In this document: positions 6,670 to 13,417 of the stretch, in pieces
How positions within the stretch are numbered: position 1 is the stretch's first letter
Layout of the letters: each line of letters begins with the position of its first letter
Assembly: GCA_016869415.1 (NCBI GenBank)
Contig: VGEI01000054.1
Coordinates: 1 to 13,417, forward strand
Origin: Alphaproteobacteria bacterium
Lineage (GTDB): Bacteria > Pseudomonadota > Alphaproteobacteria > CACIAM-22H2
Length of the DNA stretch: 13,417 nt
Reading direction: 5' to 3'
Notes under the pieces: generated by a model
Told to the model about the DNA's origin: nothing
The model's database searches: none
What the model saw: only the letters and a program-made list of their open reading frames with translations
Translations under genes and position numbers: made by a program

Positions 6670-7536
6670 ATGAACGTCGTCACACAGGTATTTCTGCCGG
6701 TATCGCTGGCCATCATCATGCTGTCGCTGGGCCTGGCGCTGGTGGTCGACGACTTCAAGCGCGTGGTCGCAGCACCCAAGGCCTTCCTGATCGGCGCCTT
6801 CGGCCAGATGGCAATGCTGCCGGCTCTGGCCTGGCTGCTGGTTCTGGTCTGGCCGATGGCCCCGGCCCTCAAGGTCGGCGCCATCATCCTTGCCGCCTGC
6901 CCGAGCGGCGCCACCTCGAACCTGCTTACCCACCTGGCCAAGGGCGACACGGCGCTCGCCGTGTCGCTCACCGCGGTGATCAGCGTCGTCAGCGTCTTCA
7001 CCATGCCGGTGATCGTTAGCCTCGCCATCGTGCAGTTCATGGACGTGGCCTCGGCGCCGGCGATCTCAGTCACCCAGACCATCGCCGGCGTCTTCCTGGT
7101 CACCAACCTGCCGGTAGCCGTCGGCATGGCCATCAGGCACTTCGCCCCTGCCCTGGCGCTGACGCTCGAGACGCCGATGCGCCACATTGCCTCGGTGCTT
7201 TTCGTGCTGATCGTCGGCGGCGCGGTCTACAGCGAGCGGGCCAACATCCTCGGCTATTTCGCCGAGTCGGGCCTCGCCATGCTCAGCCTCAACCTCACGG
7301 TCATGGCCGGCGCCTGGCTGCTGGCAAGCATTACACGCCTCGACGATCGCCAGCGCACCGCCATTGTCATCGAATGCGGTCTGCAGAACGGCACGCTGGC
7401 CATCTTCGTGGCCGCCACCCTGCTCGGCAACACGACCATGATGGTGCCGGGCGGCATCTACAGCCTGATCATGTTCTTCACCGCAGGCATCTTCATGTAC
7501 CTCGTACTGCGCCGCCCGAGTCCCACTCGCCGATGA
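6670..7536 (+). CDS. Bile acid:sodium symporter (BASS) family transporter
   Basis: The 288-residue protein is almost entirely hydrophobic, with eight to ten predicted membrane helices. Two diagnostic BASS motifs mark the crossover region and the sodium/substrate sites: CPSGATSNLLTHLAKGD at residues 77-93 and ECGLQNGTLA at 235-244. Family members import bile acids, organic anions, pyruvate or pantothenate-like compounds with sodium; the substrate here is unknown. Start: the ATG at 6670 gives a family-like N-terminus (MNVVTQVFLP) with GGGGGAG just upstream, though only two bases away. In-frame ATGs at 6628 and 6583 would add 14 or 29 non-conserved residues and lack a ribosome binding site. It diverges from the molybdenum oxidoreductase operon, and its stop overlaps the next start as ATGA, so the two transporters are translated together. 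Confidence 0.92.
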   Translation: MNVVTQVFLPVSLAIIMLSLGLALVVDDFKRVVAAPKAFLIGAFGQMAMLPALAWLLVLVWPMAPALKVGAIILAACPSGATSNLLTHLAKGDTALAVSLTAVISVVSVFTMPVIVSLAIVQFMDVASAPAISVTQTIAGVFLVTNLPVAVGMAIRHFAPALALTLETPMRHIASVLFVLIVGGAVYSERANILGYFAESGLAMLSLNLTVMAGAWLLASITRLDDRQRTAIVIECGLQNGTLAIFVAATLLGNTTMMVPGGIYSLIMFFTAGIFMYLVLRRPSPTRR

Positions 7537-8453
7537 CCATCTTCCAGACTGCCGCGGCGCCGAGGCCTCTGCTCGGCATCCTCTACATGATCGCGGTGGC
7601 CTCGATCTTCCCGGTCATGAACTCGATCACCAAGCTGCTCAGCGACACGTATCCGCCCGAGCAGCTGATCTGGGCGCGCACCGCCTCGCATCTTGCTTTC
7701 GCACTGCTGCTCTTCGGGCCCGGCATCGGGCTGCGCATCTTCCGTAGCGTGCGGCTCAAAGTGCAGATCGGCCGTTCGCTCATTCAGTTTGCCTCGAACG
7801 GCAGCTTCATCATCGCCCTCAAATTCCTGCCGCTGGCCGAGGCCACAACGCTCTCCTTCGCTGCACCCTTCATCGTGGCCCTGATGGCCGTACCTATCCT
7901 CGGCGAACAATTGAGCCGGGCGAGGCTCGCCGCCGTCGCCGTCGGCTTTGTCGGCGTCTTGGTGGTCATCCGGCCCGGCGGCGCCGTGTTCCACTGGGCC
8001 TCGCTGCTCGTCCTCTTCAGCACGATCTGCTACGCGGTTTACCAGATCCTCACCCGCTTCGTGGCCGGCCACGACCGGCCGGAGACCTCGGTCGTCTACT
8101 CGTCGCTCGCCGGCGCGCTGGTCATGAGCTGTGTCGTGCCGTTTCACTGGGTAACGCCACACTCGCTGCTCGACGCGGTCATGCTCGCCGCCATCGGCGT
8201 GTTCGGCGGCCTGGCGCATTACTGCATCGCCCGCGCCCTGTTCCATGCCGCGACCAACGTGGTCGCCCCCTTCCATTACTGGCAGCTTATCGGTTCCGCC
8301 GCCCTCGGCTTCCTGCTCTTCGGCGACCTGCCGGACGTTTACACCTGGCTGGGAGCGGCGCTGATCGTCGGCTGCGGCCTGTTCATCGGCTGGCGGGAGA
8401 GAGGCGCAACCGAAGGCCGGCGCCCGGAACCGGCCGTCAGTCCGAAGGACTAA
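7533..8453 (+). CDS. EamA/DMT family transporter, first of a tandem pair
   Basis: The 306-residue inner-membrane protein has two EamA repeats of about five helices each (roughly residues 12-145 and 155-290), the standard ten-helix drug/metabolite transporter plan. A charged loop, RFVAGHDRPETSVVYS, separates the halves. DMT proteins mostly export amino acids, nucleosides or other small metabolites; some, such as RhtA- or YddG-type proteins, export amino acids. Nothing in the sequence fixes the cargo. The start ATG overlaps the TGA of the BASS gene, so it is translationally coupled. A longer frame back to 7374 only reads through that gene. The C-terminal tail (about 20 residues, polar) is longer than in its paralogue downstream. 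By my ungapped hand count the two are 197/290 identical (about 68%), indicating a local gene duplication. Confidence 0.92.
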   Translation: MTIFQTAAAPRPLLGILYMIAVASIFPVMNSITKLLSDTYPPEQLIWARTASHLAFALLLFGPGIGLRIFRSVRLKVQIGRSLIQFASNGSFIIALKFLPLAEATTLSFAAPFIVALMAVPILGEQLSRARLAAVAVGFVGVLVVIRPGGAVFHWASLLVLFSTICYAVYQILTRFVAGHDRPETSVVYSSLAGALVMSCVVPFHWVTPHSLLDAVMLAAIGVFGGLAHYCIARALFHAATNVVAPFHYWQLIGSAALGFLLFGDLPDVYTWLGAALIVGCGLFIGWRERGATEGRRPEPAVSPKD

Positions 8454-8638
8454 CGAGCGCGTTCCAGCAAAGAGGGCCCCCGGCCCCTGCGCCGCGTTGC
8501 GGGCCTTCAAGGCTCGCCCCTTCGTTTGCCTGAGAAAACCCTGCCGACCAGATCGGGGCGCGAAGAAAGCATTGGGCCGGCGTGACGATAGATTCTAGTG
8601 TCCAACTCGGTGTCCCGCCCCCCCGAATCCTTTTCGCC

Positions 8639-9535
8639 ATGACGGCGCTCCCGACTGCCACGCTGCAGCGGCCGCTGCTTGGCATCCTGTTCATGATGCT
8701 GGCGACCTCGCTCTTTCCGGTGATGAACGGGCTGGTCAAGATCCTCAGCGCCGACTACGCCACCGAGCAGATCGTCTGGGCGCGTACCGCCTCGCACCTG
8801 GTCTTCGTGCTGCTGCTCTTTGGGCCCGGCGTCGGGCTGCGCATCTTCCGCAGCGTACGTCTCAAGGCGCAGATCGGCCGCTCGCTGGTGCTGCTCGCCT
8901 CGACCGCCTGTTTCTTCTCCGGCGTCAAGTTCCTGCCGCTGGCCGAGGCCGCGTCAATCAGCTTCGCCTCGCCCTTCATCGTCGCGCTGCTCGCGGTGCC
9001 CATGCTCGGCGAGAGGCTGAGCCTGGTGCGCCTCGCCGCCGTGGCCGTCGGCTTCCTCGGCGTGCTGGTGGTCATCCGCCCGGGCAGCGCGGTGTTTAGC
9101 TGGGCCTCGCTGCTCATCTGCGGCAGCGCCCTCTTCTACGGCCTCTATCAGATTCTCACGCGCTTCGTGGCCGGCCATGACCGGCCGGAGACTTCCGTCG
9201 TCTACTCGGCTCTGGTCAGCACCATCGTCATGAGCGGCATCGTGCCGTTCTTCTGGATCACACCGCATTCACTGGCCGACATCGCGATGCTCACCGGCCT
9301 CGGCGTGCTTGGCGGGCTCGGTCACTACTGCGTGGCGCGCGCTCTGACCTACGGCTCGGCGAGCGTGGTCTCGCCCTTCCACTACTGGCAGATCGTCGGT
9401 TCGGTGAGCGTCGGTTATCTGTTCTTCGGCGACCTGCCGGATTCCTATACCTGGCTGGGTGCAGCGCTGATCATCGGCTCCGGAGTGTTCATCGGCTGGC
9501 GGGAAACGCGCGAGCAGCCGCCGGTCAGGCCTTGA
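8639..9535 (+). CDS. EamA/DMT family transporter, second of a tandem pair
   Basis: The 298-residue, ten-helix EamA/DMT protein is a paralogue of the gene just upstream, with the same two-repeat layout and an identical central loop, LTRFVAGHDRPETSVVYS. Start: the ATG at 8639 aligns residue for residue with the N-terminus of the paralogue (both have RPLLGIL from residue 11). A GTG at 8582 would add 19 unmatched residues. Neither has a clear ribosome binding site. A 185-base gap separates it from the first copy. That gap holds GC-rich sequence with no clear promoter or terminator, so it may be read on the same transcript or from a weak promoter of its own. Its last 11 bases overlap the convergent amine oxidase gene. 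The substrate is unknown; the differing residues within the membrane helices may reflect different cargo. Confidence 0.9.
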   Translation: MTALPTATLQRPLLGILFMMLATSLFPVMNGLVKILSADYATEQIVWARTASHLVFVLLLFGPGVGLRIFRSVRLKAQIGRSLVLLASTACFFSGVKFLPLAEAASISFASPFIVALLAVPMLGERLSLVRLAAVAVGFLGVLVVIRPGSAVFSWASLLICGSALFYGLYQILTRFVAGHDRPETSVVYSALVSTIVMSGIVPFFWITPHSLADIAMLTGLGVLGGLGHYCVARALTYGSASVVSPFHYWQIVGSVSVGYLFFGDLPDSYTWLGAALIIGSGVFIGWRETREQPPVRP

Positions 9536-10802
9536 GCGCCATCCCCGCCGCGTGCTTGCCGCTGGCAAGCGCCGCCTCGACCGTGCCGGTTTCGCCGTCG
9601 GCATAAAGCGCCTCGCCGGCCAGGAGCACCGGCCCGGTCGCCGCCTGACGCAGCGCCGCGAGTGCTGCATGTGTCCCGACCGTCGGATAGGAGTAGGCGC
9701 CGCCGGCGAATCTCTCCTCGCCCCAATGCGTGGCCCGCCAGGCGACAAGATCGGTCTTCAGCGCGGGCGCCGGCCGGCCGAAGATCTCGGCCAGCGAGCC
9801 TAAAGCCGCGTCCAAACGCTGTGCCTCCGAGGTACCCGGCACCCAGGCGAGGCGCGAGGCGGAGCACCAGCCGGTGAGCACCGCATGCTCCGTCGGATAC
9901 TGCGTCCACCAGGTCGGCACCGCCGACTTGGCACCGAAGACGAAGCCCATGTCGTCGAGATCCGGCCGGCCTTCTACCCACCAGCGGCTCTTGAAGCGCA
10001 GGTGGAACTTGAGCACCGCGCCGTAGCCGGTCGCCGCATTCGCCGCCGTCATGGACGCCCGCAGCGCTGCCGGCAGCTCCAGCGCTGCGAGCAGCGGCAG
10101 CGGCAGCGTGACGACGGCTTGCCGCGCGGCGAACGCCCGACCGTCGCGGCAGCGCACGGTCACCCGCTCTCCATCTATCGCCAAGGCCGTCGCCTCGGCG
10201 CCCAGATGCAGCGCCCCGCCCCTCGCCCGCACCTCGTTGGCGAGGAAGCCGATCAGCGCGCCGTAGCCGCCGACCACCCGCTCCTGCCGTTCCGAATCAG
10301 GGTCGCGCCATTGCTCGCGCAGGGCGAAGGCGCTGAAGCGCCCGAGCTCGGCGTTGTTGTAGCCCTCGACCTCTCTAACGATGAGCTGGCGCAGCGCCTC
10401 GTGTTCTGGCGCGCTGAAATGCCTTTGCAGGAAACGGCCGACCGGCTCGTCTGCGGTCAGCGCCTCCATCGCCGCCATGAACTGCTCCTGGTGCGGCGCC
10501 GTATCTCTAGGCACCCAGTGCCCTTCCTGCAGGGTCCAGCGCCTGCCGGTGAGCGGCCGCACCGCGAGCCCAGCCTCCTCCAGCAGGGCGCGGGTTGTCG
10601 GGGCAGCGCCGTGGATATACTCGGCCCCCGCCTCGGCCGGGTAGCCGAACTCGGATTCGGACAGCGGCAGGACGCGCCCGCCGCTGCGCTCCCCCGCCTC
10701 CAGCAGGGTTACGCGTTTCCCAGCCCGCAGCAGCTCACGCGCCGCCATCAGGCCGGCCGCACCGGCGCCGAGGATCGTGACATCCACAGGAGGGGGCGTC
10801 AT
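9525..10802 (-). CDS. Flavin-containing amine oxidase (NAD(P)/FAD-dependent oxidoreductase)
   Basis: The 425-residue protein has the monoamine/polyamine oxidase fold. It begins with a Rossmann dinucleotide motif (ILGAGAAGL, residues 10-18), Glu35 to bind the FAD ribose, and SGGRV (40-44). The C-terminal FAD block is LLAGE (393-397) followed by TVEAALASG (407-415). Lys265 in GAVLKFHLRF sits where this family keeps the flavin-contacting lysine (inferred by position). It should oxidise a primary, secondary or polyamine-type C-N bond and give hydrogen peroxide or reduce another acceptor; the substrate is unknown. No signal peptide is seen. Start: the ATG at 10802 puts the Rossmann strand at the usual distance. 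An ATG at 10853 adds 17 unconserved residues and has no ribosome binding site. It lies 87 bases downstream of the ETF:ubiquinone oxidoreductase on the same strand and is convergent with the second EamA gene. Confidence 0.88.
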   Translation of the reverse strand: MTPPPVDVTILGAGAAGLMAARELLRAGKRVTLLEAGERSGGRVLPLSESEFGYPAEAGAEYIHGAAPTTRALLEEAGLAVRPLTGRRWTLQEGHWVPRDTAPHQEQFMAAMEALTADEPVGRFLQRHFSAPEHEALRQLIVREVEGYNNAELGRFSAFALREQWRDPDSERQERVVGGYGALIGFLANEVRARGGALHLGAEATALAIDGERVTVRCRDGRAFAARQAVVTLPLPLLAALELPAALRASMTAANAATGYGAVLKFHLRFKSRWWVEGRPDLDDMGFVFGAKSAVPTWWTQYPTEHAVLTGWCSASRLAWVPGTSEAQRLDAALGSLAEIFGRPAPALKTDLVAWRATHWGEERFAGGAYSYPTVGTHAALAALRQAATGPVLLAGEALYADGETGTVEAALASGKHAAGMALKA

Positions 10803-10889
10803 GGGATCGATACTCTGCCCAGTTTGAAGCGCAGCGGCCCACGTCCGCTCCATCGGAAACTACGGACCGACCGAGCGCGGAACGGTTCC

Positions 10890-12554
10890 TCACATATTCG
10901 GATAGTTCGGGCCGCCGCCGCCTTCGGGCACGGCCCAGTCGATGTTCTGCTGAGGGTCCTTGATGTCGCAGGTCTTGCAGTGCACGCAGTTCTGCGCGTT
11001 GATCTGGAAGCGCGGGCCGGATGCCTCGGCCACCACCTCGTAGACACCGGCCGGGCAGTAGCGTTGCGCCGGCTCATCGTAGTCGGGCAAATTCCTGGCG
11101 ATGGGTACGGAGGGATCGCGCAAGCGGAGGTGAACCGGCTGGTCCTCCTCATGGTTGGTGTTCGACAGGAACACGGAGGAGAGTCGGTCGAAGCTGACCA
11201 CGCCGTCGGCTTTCGGGTACTTGATCTTCGGCGCCTCGCTCGCCTTCTTCAGGCTGGCATGGTCGGGCTTGGCGTGCCTGGTGGTCCAGGGCACCAGGAA
11301 TCCTAGGCCGAGCGAGTTCAGCCACATATGGATGCCGCCGATGGCCGTACCCAGCCACATGCCCTTCTTGAGGGCCGGCTTGACGTTACGGACCTTGTGG
11401 AGGTCCGTGTAGGCCCATGAAGCCTTGAACGCTTCGGGATACGAAGTGAGCGCGTCACCCGACCGCCCGTCCTTCAGCGCCTCGAACGCCGCTTCGGCTG
11501 CCAGCATGCCGGTCTTCATGGCGTTGTGCGTGCCCTTGATCCTGGGCACGTTGACGAAGCCAGCGGCGCAGCCGATCAGCGCCCCGCCGGGGAAGACCAG
11601 CTCGGGGATCGACTGCAGCCCGCCGTGGTTGATGGCACGGGCCCCGTAGGACAGGCGCTTGCCGCCCTCGAAGATGGGCCGGATCGAGGGGTGGGTCTTG
11701 AAGCGCTGGAACTCCTCGAAGGGCGCCAGATGCGGGTTCTCGTAGTCGAGGGCCACGACGAAGCCCACGGCCACCTGCCGGTCCTCCTGCAGGTGATAGA
11801 GGAAGGCGCCGCCGCCGGTCCGTGAATCGAGCGGCCAGCCCATGGTGTGGACGACGCGGCCGGGGCGGTGCTGCTCGGCGCTGACCTGCCAGAGCTCCTT
11901 GAGGCCCAGCCCGAATTTCTGGAAGCTTCCGTCCCCGCGCAGGTTGAACTGTTTCGTCAGCCCCTTAGTGAGGGAGCCGCGCGCCCCTTCGGCGAAGAAG
12001 GTGTATTTGCCTCTAAGCTCCATGCCCGGGGCGTAGGTGCCCTTCTTCTCGCCGGACCGACCGATGCCCATGTCGCCGGTGGCCACACCGACGACCTTGC
12101 CGCCCTCGCTCAGCGTCTCGGCAGCGGCGAAGCCCGGATAGATCTCGACACCCAGCGCCTCGGCCTGGCTTCCCAGCCAGCGGCAGACATTGCCCAGGGA
12201 GACGATATAGTTGCCGTGATTGTTCATCAGCGGCGGCAGCAGTAGGTTGGGCAGGGAGATATGGTTGTGCGGAGTGAGCACGAGGAAATTGTCCTCGGTC
12301 ACGGGCGTGGTGAGCGGGGCGCCCTTCTCCCGCCAGTCGGGGATCAGCTCATTGAGAGCGATGGGATCGATGACCGCGCCCGAGAGGATATGCGCGCCGA
12401 CCTCGGAGCCCTTCTCCAGCACGCAGACCGAAACCTCGTGGTTCTGCTGGGCGGCAAGCTGCTTGAGGCGGATTGCCGCGGAGAGCCCCGCAGGCCCGGC
12501 GCCGACGATCACCACGTCGTAGTCCATTCTTTCCCGTGCGGGCGTATCGCTCAT
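10890..12554 (-). CDS. etfQO: Electron transfer flavoprotein:ubiquinone oxidoreductase
   Basis: The 554-residue protein is a full-length match to ETF-QO as known from alphaproteobacteria and mitochondria (ETFDH). This membrane-bound monomer takes electrons from electron transfer flavoprotein, reduced by acyl-CoA and other dehydrogenases, and passes them to ubiquinone. The N-terminal FAD site is VVIVGAGPAGLSAAIRL (residues 14-30). The C-terminal ferredoxin domain holds one [4Fe-4S] cluster through Cys500 (YCPAGVYEV) and Cys523, 526 and 529 (NCVHCKTCD), and the protein ends in GGGGPNYPNM. No transmembrane helix is expected; the family binds the membrane surface. Start: the ATG at 12554 has GAAGGA seven bases upstream. 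A longer frame to 12686 translates the palindromic repeat. The ETF subunit genes (etfA/etfB) are not in the window. It diverges from the uracil-DNA glycosylase. Confidence 0.97.
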   Translation of the reverse strand: MSDTPARERMDYDVVIVGAGPAGLSAAIRLKQLAAQQNHEVSVCVLEKGSEVGAHILSGAVIDPIALNELIPDWREKGAPLTTPVTEDNFLVLTPHNHISLPNLLLPPLMNNHGNYIVSLGNVCRWLGSQAEALGVEIYPGFAAAETLSEGGKVVGVATGDMGIGRSGEKKGTYAPGMELRGKYTFFAEGARGSLTKGLTKQFNLRGDGSFQKFGLGLKELWQVSAEQHRPGRVVHTMGWPLDSRTGGGAFLYHLQEDRQVAVGFVVALDYENPHLAPFEEFQRFKTHPSIRPIFEGGKRLSYGARAINHGGLQSIPELVFPGGALIGCAAGFVNVPRIKGTHNAMKTGMLAAEAAFEALKDGRSGDALTSYPEAFKASWAYTDLHKVRNVKPALKKGMWLGTAIGGIHMWLNSLGLGFLVPWTTRHAKPDHASLKKASEAPKIKYPKADGVVSFDRLSSVFLSNTNHEEDQPVHLRLRDPSVPIARNLPDYDEPAQRYCPAGVYEVVAEASGPRFQINAQNCVHCKTCDIKDPQQNIDWAVPEGGGGPNYPNM

Positions 12555-12584
12555 TGATCGGTCCTTCGTGACTGCCAGCGGATT

Positions 12585-12613
12585 TCTATAACGCAGGCTT
12601 CCCCACGTAGAAA
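12585..12613 (-). promoter_or_regulatory. Possible promoter of the ETF:ubiquinone oxidoreductase gene
   Basis: On the minus strand, TATAGA (12590-12585) matches four of six bases of a -10 box. A weak TTTCTA (12613-12608) lies 17 bases upstream. Transcription from here would leave a leader of about 25 bases containing the AAGGA ribosome binding site. The -35 match is poor, so this is tentative. Confidence 0.3.
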
Positions 12614-12616
12614 GGT

Positions 12617-12690
12617 CGTCACCCCAGCAAAGGCGGGGACCCAGACTTCTCCGAAGAAGAGTCCGGATGCCCGCTTTCGCGGGCATGACG
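12617..12690. repeat. REP-like extragenic palindrome with two inverted arms
   Basis: The two arms, 12617-12650 and 12655-12690, are imperfect inverted copies of each other; both begin CGTCA at the outer end and carry a CCCxGC-AAA-GCGGG-like core. The right arm also contains a perfect hairpin of its own, ATGCCCGC-TTTC-GCGGGCAT (12667-12686). It sits in the gap between divergent genes. The pattern matches a dispersed palindrome class common in proteobacterial genomes, recognisable when translated as MPAKAG. I infer it is repeated elsewhere in this genome; within this window it occurs once. Confidence 0.75.
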
Positions 12691-12714
12691 GGAAAGGAAA
12701 GCCCACGCTACACT
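12685..12714 (+). promoter_or_regulatory. Possible promoter giving a leaderless glycosylase transcript
   Basis: ATGACG (12685-12690, four of six bases of TTGACA) and TACACT (12709-12714, four of six bases of TATAAT) are 18 bases apart. A start six to eight bases after the -10 box falls on the ATG at 12722. This fits the lack of any ribosome binding site before that ATG. The -35 element would lie inside the right arm of the palindromic repeat. The evidence is weak because both boxes are partial matches. Confidence 0.3.
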
Positions 12715-12721
12715 GGCGCGG

Positions 12722-13417
12722 ATGATGGATGTGACGACTCTGCAGTGGCAGATCGAGATGGGCGCCGACGAGGCGATCGGCGACGCGCCGGTCGATCGCT
12801 TCAAGACGCCTGCGGTGGTTCCTTCTTCTGCAGCCTCCACGGCTCCCGCTCGGGCCCCTGCCCCGGTCGCGCGCCCCGCTCCTGTTTCCCTGCCCGCCGC
12901 ACCGGCGGCCGTCAGCCCCTCCGGGGCCGCGGCCATCGCCTCGGCCCGCGCCCTGGCCGAAAAGGCCACGACCATCGCCGAGCTCGAGGCGGCCGTGCGC
13001 GCTTTCGACGGCTGCGCCCTCAAGGCCACGGCCACCAACACCGTCTTTGCCGACGGCAACCCCCAGGCCAGGGTCATGCTGGTGGGTGAGGCGCCGGGGG
13101 CCGACGAGGACCGCCAGGGCAAGCCTTTCGTCGGGATCTCGGGCCAGCTGCTCGACCGGATGATGAAGTGGATCGGCCTAGACCGGACCTCTTTCTACAT
13201 CACCAACATCCTGTTCTGGCGGCCGCCGGGGAACCGCCAGCCGACCACTGCGGAGATCGCTTCCTGCGTGCCCTTCGTCGAGCGCCACATCGCCCTTGTC
13301 AGGCCACAAGTCCTTGTTCTGGTTGGTGGAACCTCAGCCAAGACGCTGCTGAACACGGCCGACGGCATCATCCGGCTGCGCGGCAAGTGGCGGGAGCTGG
13401 CCATAGCGGGCCTGGAC
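12722..13417 (+). CDS. Uracil-DNA glycosylase, family 4-like (partial, 3' end off window)
   Basis: From the ATG at 12722, 232 codons stay open to the window edge. Residues 1-30 and an Ala/Pro-rich linker (about 30-70) precede the catalytic domain. Family motifs are VGEAPGADEDRQGKPFVG (121-138), with the DNA-binding and water-activating region, then GQLLDRM (141-147), YITNILFWRPPGNR (159-172) and CVPFVERHI (182-190). The enzyme removes uracil, from cytosine deamination or dUTP misuse, to start base excision repair. Classical family 4 enzymes hold a [4Fe-4S] cluster with four cysteines. Here only Cys98 (FDGCALK) and Cys182 are in the expected places: the second position is Lys101 and the one before RPPGN is Trp166. 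A second ATG lies at 12725. No ribosome binding site is seen. It diverges from the ETF:ubiquinone oxidoreductase gene. Confidence 0.9.
   Translation, partial: MMDVTTLQWQIEMGADEAIGDAPVDRFKTPAVVPSSAASTAPARAPAPVARPAPVSLPAAPAAVSPSGAAAIASARALAEKATTIAELEAAVRAFDGCALKATATNTVFADGNPQARVMLVGEAPGADEDRQGKPFVGISGQLLDRMMKWIGLDRTSFYITNILFWRPPGNRQPTTAEIASCVPFVERHIALVRPQVLVLVGGTSAKTLLNTADGIIRLRGKWRELAIAGLD

Noticed and set aside
8474..8506. GC-rich inverted repeat (GGCCC...GGGCC) between the EamA genes as a terminator
   Set aside because: The stem is only about five pairs with a long loop and no T-run, so it is probably chance in GC-rich sequence.
8582..8638. GTG start adding 19 residues to the second EamA protein
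   Set aside because: The ATG at 8639 aligns exactly with the paralogue's N-terminus, and the added residues match nothing.
9885..11306. A 473-codon plus-strand frame spanning the amine oxidase and ETF-QO boundary
   Set aside because: It is antisense to two confidently identified genes, with low-complexity Arg/His/Gln composition and no motifs.
12555..12686. N-terminal extension of ETF-QO starting MPAKAG
   Set aside because: It is a translation of the palindromic repeat. The ATG at 12554 has a good ribosome binding site and the normal family start.
1..13417. CRISPR arrays, tRNA/rRNA genes, insertion sequences, phage or toxin-antitoxin genes
   Set aside because: I saw no regularly spaced repeats, RNA gene signatures, transposase motifs or small paired ORFs beyond the genes described.

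Overview
The window is high-GC, densely packed bacterial chromosome. The gene content points to an alphaproteobacterium: a 554-residue ETF:ubiquinone oxidoreductase diverging from a family-4-like uracil-DNA glycosylase with an Ala/Pro-rich N-terminal extension, and a dispersed palindromic repeat whose arms read 'MPAKAG' when translated. The order is probably Hyphomicrobiales or Rhodospirillales; I cannot name a genus. There are no rRNA, tRNA, CRISPR, phage or transposase signatures, and no gap between genes exceeds 300 bases.

Left part (1-2406): a partial, exported serine beta-lactamase-family hydrolase runs leftward off the window edge. Diverging from it is a carboxymuconolactone decarboxylase-like gene with a strong ribosome binding site, then a pirin (cupin) gene. 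The pirin reading frame is broken near a triple GACC repeat, and removing four bases restores a full-length protein.

Middle left (2403-6426, minus strand): a tightly coupled three-gene operon encodes a membrane-anchored cytochrome c with three CXXCH sites, a two-cluster [2Fe-2S] subunit and a Tat-exported molybdopterin subunit, joined by 4-base ATGA overlaps. Together these should form a periplasmic, FAD-free molybdenum hydroxylase of the isoquinoline/nicotinate/aldehyde oxidoreductase type, passing electrons to haem. Its substrate is unknown. The last gene shares the four bases CTAG with the convergent pirin, each using it for a stop codon.

Middle right (6670-9535, plus strand): diverging from the oxidoreductase operon is a transporter block. 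A bile acid:sodium symporter-family gene overlaps the first of two tandem EamA/DMT transporters, which are about 68% identical in protein by my hand count. The 243-base divergent gap carries a TGATC-N4-GATCA palindrome that could control both sides. A natural but untested reading is a small module that moves and oxidises an organic compound.

Right part (9525-13417): a flavin amine oxidase is convergent with, and overlaps by 11 bases, the second EamA gene. Upstream of it on the same strand lies ETF:ubiquinone oxidoreductase. Diverging from that is the uracil-DNA glycosylase, cut by the window end; a REP-like palindrome sits between the two starts.

I see no convincing wholly new system. The points most worth following are the pirin frameshift, the orphan molybdenum hydroxylase facing transporters across a shared palindrome, and the missing cluster cysteines in the glycosylase.
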